64,000 nucleotides of DNA. It comes from Populus alba. Lineage: Eukaryota; Streptophyta; Magnoliopsida; Malpighiales; Salicaceae. Shown piece after piece: positions 61,778 through 64,000 of this stretch. The position numbers were made by a program, and so were the translations under genes. Position 1 is the stretch's first letter. Each line of letters opens with the position of its first letter. The notes beneath the pieces were generated by a model. The model made no database searches. It was not told the DNA's origin and was given only the letters and a program-made list of their open reading frames with translations. The stretch lies in NCBI RefSeq assembly GCF_005239225.2, contig NC_133299.1:15363154-15427153 (forward strand). Direction: 5' to 3'.

Positions 61778-64000
61778 TTCCCCGAAATCATGTTGGTGAA
61801 CAGGCAACATCTAATTAACAAAGAGAGTCAGGCTAGATTATAACATACAAAATGAGCTAAGAACATATTATTGTGTTCAGAAACCACTGCAGGGTGATCC
61901 ATGTTTTTGATACTGGAGAAAAACAAAGAACTACTCTGTTAAAATTGATTGAATGATATCTTGAATCATGTCTTAGAAACAGGAACATCATTTACTTCTT
62001 AACTGATACATTTGTACATGTAAAAGCAGAAACCTACAGCTGCTAGATTCCACGAATTCCCTATCGTATGCCACATTCATGGTCCAAACGAACAAGGGAA
62101 AAAGCCTCGAGGTTTTGAAAACAAAAACAGAAAACAGAACAGTGAATGATACCCAAAACTCCTTTAATTGCTCCAAAACCATTTTGTCAAATGTAAAGAA
62201 GAAAGGTGCAAATTTTAGTATTACAATCCTCAGGCAAGTCTGTTAACCATGTTCACATACATTAGCTGATTATAAGTTCAGATCTAGGAAATTACGATAA
62301 AGCAAATATTATTAGCGTGAAATTGACTGCCTTGGATCTGTACTCGTCTTCGAATTCCGACCGTTCATAGTGGCAGAGTGTCCCGAACTTCCGGTCCTCT
62401 TTTAGGAGACAGATCATTTGTATTTGGGAGCTCCGGTCACTTCCTTTAACTAACGACACGTCATGGCACGACATCTTATTTGGACCACATCGGCCTACGG
62501 CCTACATCGAGGGGCCCAGATTATGTTTTCAAGTTTAATGTAGTAATGAGTTATGTTCTGCGTACTGGACCGAAAGCTAACAAAAAAAACACACAATGAG
62601 CTCAACCCCACGAAAAAGATTCCATGAATTTCAATCCATTTAAATTCATAAGAAAAATAATCATAAAATGCCAGACAAACAAAACTTGACAAAGTCGAAA
62701 GTTCTCTGGGGATCTTGAAGAACATAGTTTGGTACGTGGAAAAATACAATCCTAAAAACACTTAACTCAATCATAATACAATCCTTTTCACACCTATAAT
62801 TTTAGTTATTAGATTTGAAGCATCTAATCTGAAAAAATAATAAAGTCTAATTTCTAATAAATAAAATATTAAATGATGAAATTAAATATATATATATATA
62901 TATAATGATTTTTAAAAAATAGCAATTAAAAAAATAAGAATGAAAATTAAAATACAAATAAATTTTATATTTAATTGAAGGGTGAAATTGAAAAAAAAAA
63001 ATCAATTTAGTTAAAGAACAAAAAAAAAACTAAAAATAATGAGGATTAAAATTGACATAAAAAATAAAAACAATGTTATAATTGAATTGAAAAATTAAAA
63101 AGAATAATAACTTTTACAAAAAGGTCAATAAAAAAAATTAGAAATCAAAATAATGAGGATCATATTAAAAAATATGATACCATCAATATGAATTGAATGA
63201 TGAAATTGAAAAAAAACTCTTATAATGGAGCCAAAGAAAAAAAACTAAAAATCTAAATAATGAGAACCACATTAGAAAATATAATATTTTATAAATTAGG
63301 ATTAAATGATAAAATTAAAAATAAATAAAACTTATACGAAAGAGCCAAAAAAATAAAAATAAGAGTTGAAGTTGAAATGCCAACAACGACATGTGTCACA
63401 CCAATATGAAAAGAACATAGAGGCGCTTCTAACGACACGATTGAATGACATTTTTAAATATTGGGTGACATCTCATGCACCGTCCAAAGGGCAAGGATGC
63501 CTCCCACACCCCTCAAGTGTCATACACGTGAGGCCACCGTTTTTTAGCCAAATACGGAATTGCCTCTAAGGTAACTTTATAATTACAAAAAAAAAAAAAG
63601 TTATGAAAAGTTGAAAATACCCCTTGACCTCAGGTTTAATTTTTTTTTTATTTAAAGAGTGTTTTCATATATTCACTATGCATGATAATTCTGTATTATT
63701 TATTATATTTGTGCAAATATTAAAGTGTCATTTAGCTTAAATTATAATAGCCAAAAAAACCGTTGTAAAAATACAAAAAAACCACTTGATGCTAGGTTTA
63801 ATTTTTTTGCTTCCAGGAATATTTGGGTTGTTTCAACGTGTAATCAAGATGGAAAACTACTTATTTATTCTTGTGTTATTTGATAATGACAAATGAACAA
63901 TAATAAAATATCTCAATGCCTTTAAGAGCTTGTTTAAAGTTTTATGGATTAAGAGGCAAAAACACTTTATACAGCTTCATTGAAACATAAAAATGGATTT
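61778..64000. other. Region downstream of the MATE gene
   Basis: About 61778-62200 probably includes the MATE 3' UTR. About 62314-62520 is more complex and GC-richer than its surroundings, with a 60-codon minus-strand frame and no recognised motif. About 62960-63380 is an A-rich tandem array, described separately. About 63380-63540 is less biased. Two related blocks near 63607-63670 and 63755-63825 share ttga-x-x-tca/cta-ggtttaattttttt. No gene is supported. Confidence 0.5.
62970..63385 (+). repeat. A-rich tandem array, about 110-bp period, near four units
   Basis: Units start near 62978, 63078, 63189 and 63298. Each holds, in order, g/attgaa-tgatgaaattgaaaa, a cttataca-like word, agccaaa or ggtcaat, and aaataatgaggatcat. 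Sequence is diverged between units. Confidence 0.6.

Noticed and set aside
62292..62520. GC-richer block with a 60-codon minus-strand frame
   Set aside because: No domain recognised and no exon partners; could be UTR or an old insertion.

Overview
This window is nuclear DNA from a plant. It is very AT-rich, its genes have short exons and GT-AG introns (one GC-AG), and it is full of degenerate transposons. The gene families and repeats (tRNA-type SINEs, a short AT-rich MITE-like family, Ty3-gypsy and CACTA remnants) suggest a woody eudicot, most likely Populus or another Salicaceae. That placement is inference and was not tested by a search. No RNA gene, CRISPR array, organellar insert or viral gene was found.

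Five protein-coding genes can be supported. (1) An intronless OVATE-family transcriptional regulator at 9.9-11.1 kb (+). (2) A three-exon 2-oxoglutarate/Fe(II) dioxygenase-fold gene at 22.6-24.4 kb (-); it has lost most of its metal-binding motif and ends in a hydrophobic tail. (3) A seven-exon WNK protein kinase at 32.1-36.4 kb (-). (4) A nine-exon small type I membrane protein of a conserved plant family at 42.1-45.7 kb (+). (5) A two-exon MATE transporter at 58.3-61.8 kb (+), whose intron uses a GC donor. The spliced reading frames were rebuilt by hand: all exon phases close, giving proteins of 419, 343, 616, 221 and 542 residues. The genes are unrelated in function, as is usual for neighbouring plant genes.

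The rest is repeat-rich. At 0.95-4.4 kb lies a decayed Ty3-gypsy element whose 3' LTR-like copy is interrupted by about 0.85 kb containing a possible captured exon and a SINE fragment. A probable solo LTR with a hairpin-rich tandem repeat is at 14.1-15.1 kb. A retrotransposon leader fragment and a second hairpin-type tandem repeat are at 25.4-26.3 kb. A decayed CACTA element is at 29.3-31.7 kb. Six SINEs occupy 38.6-41.6 kb, four of them head to tail. At least ten copies of one MITE-like family are scattered through the window, two of them forming an inverted pair in an intron. A 12.6-kb gene-free stretch separates the membrane-protein gene from the MATE gene. Minisatellite-like A-rich repeats fill the right end.

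No clearly new multi-gene system is visible. The most unusual items are the apparent dioxygenase pseudoenzyme with a membrane tail, the tandem SINE cluster and the intronic inverted MITE pair.
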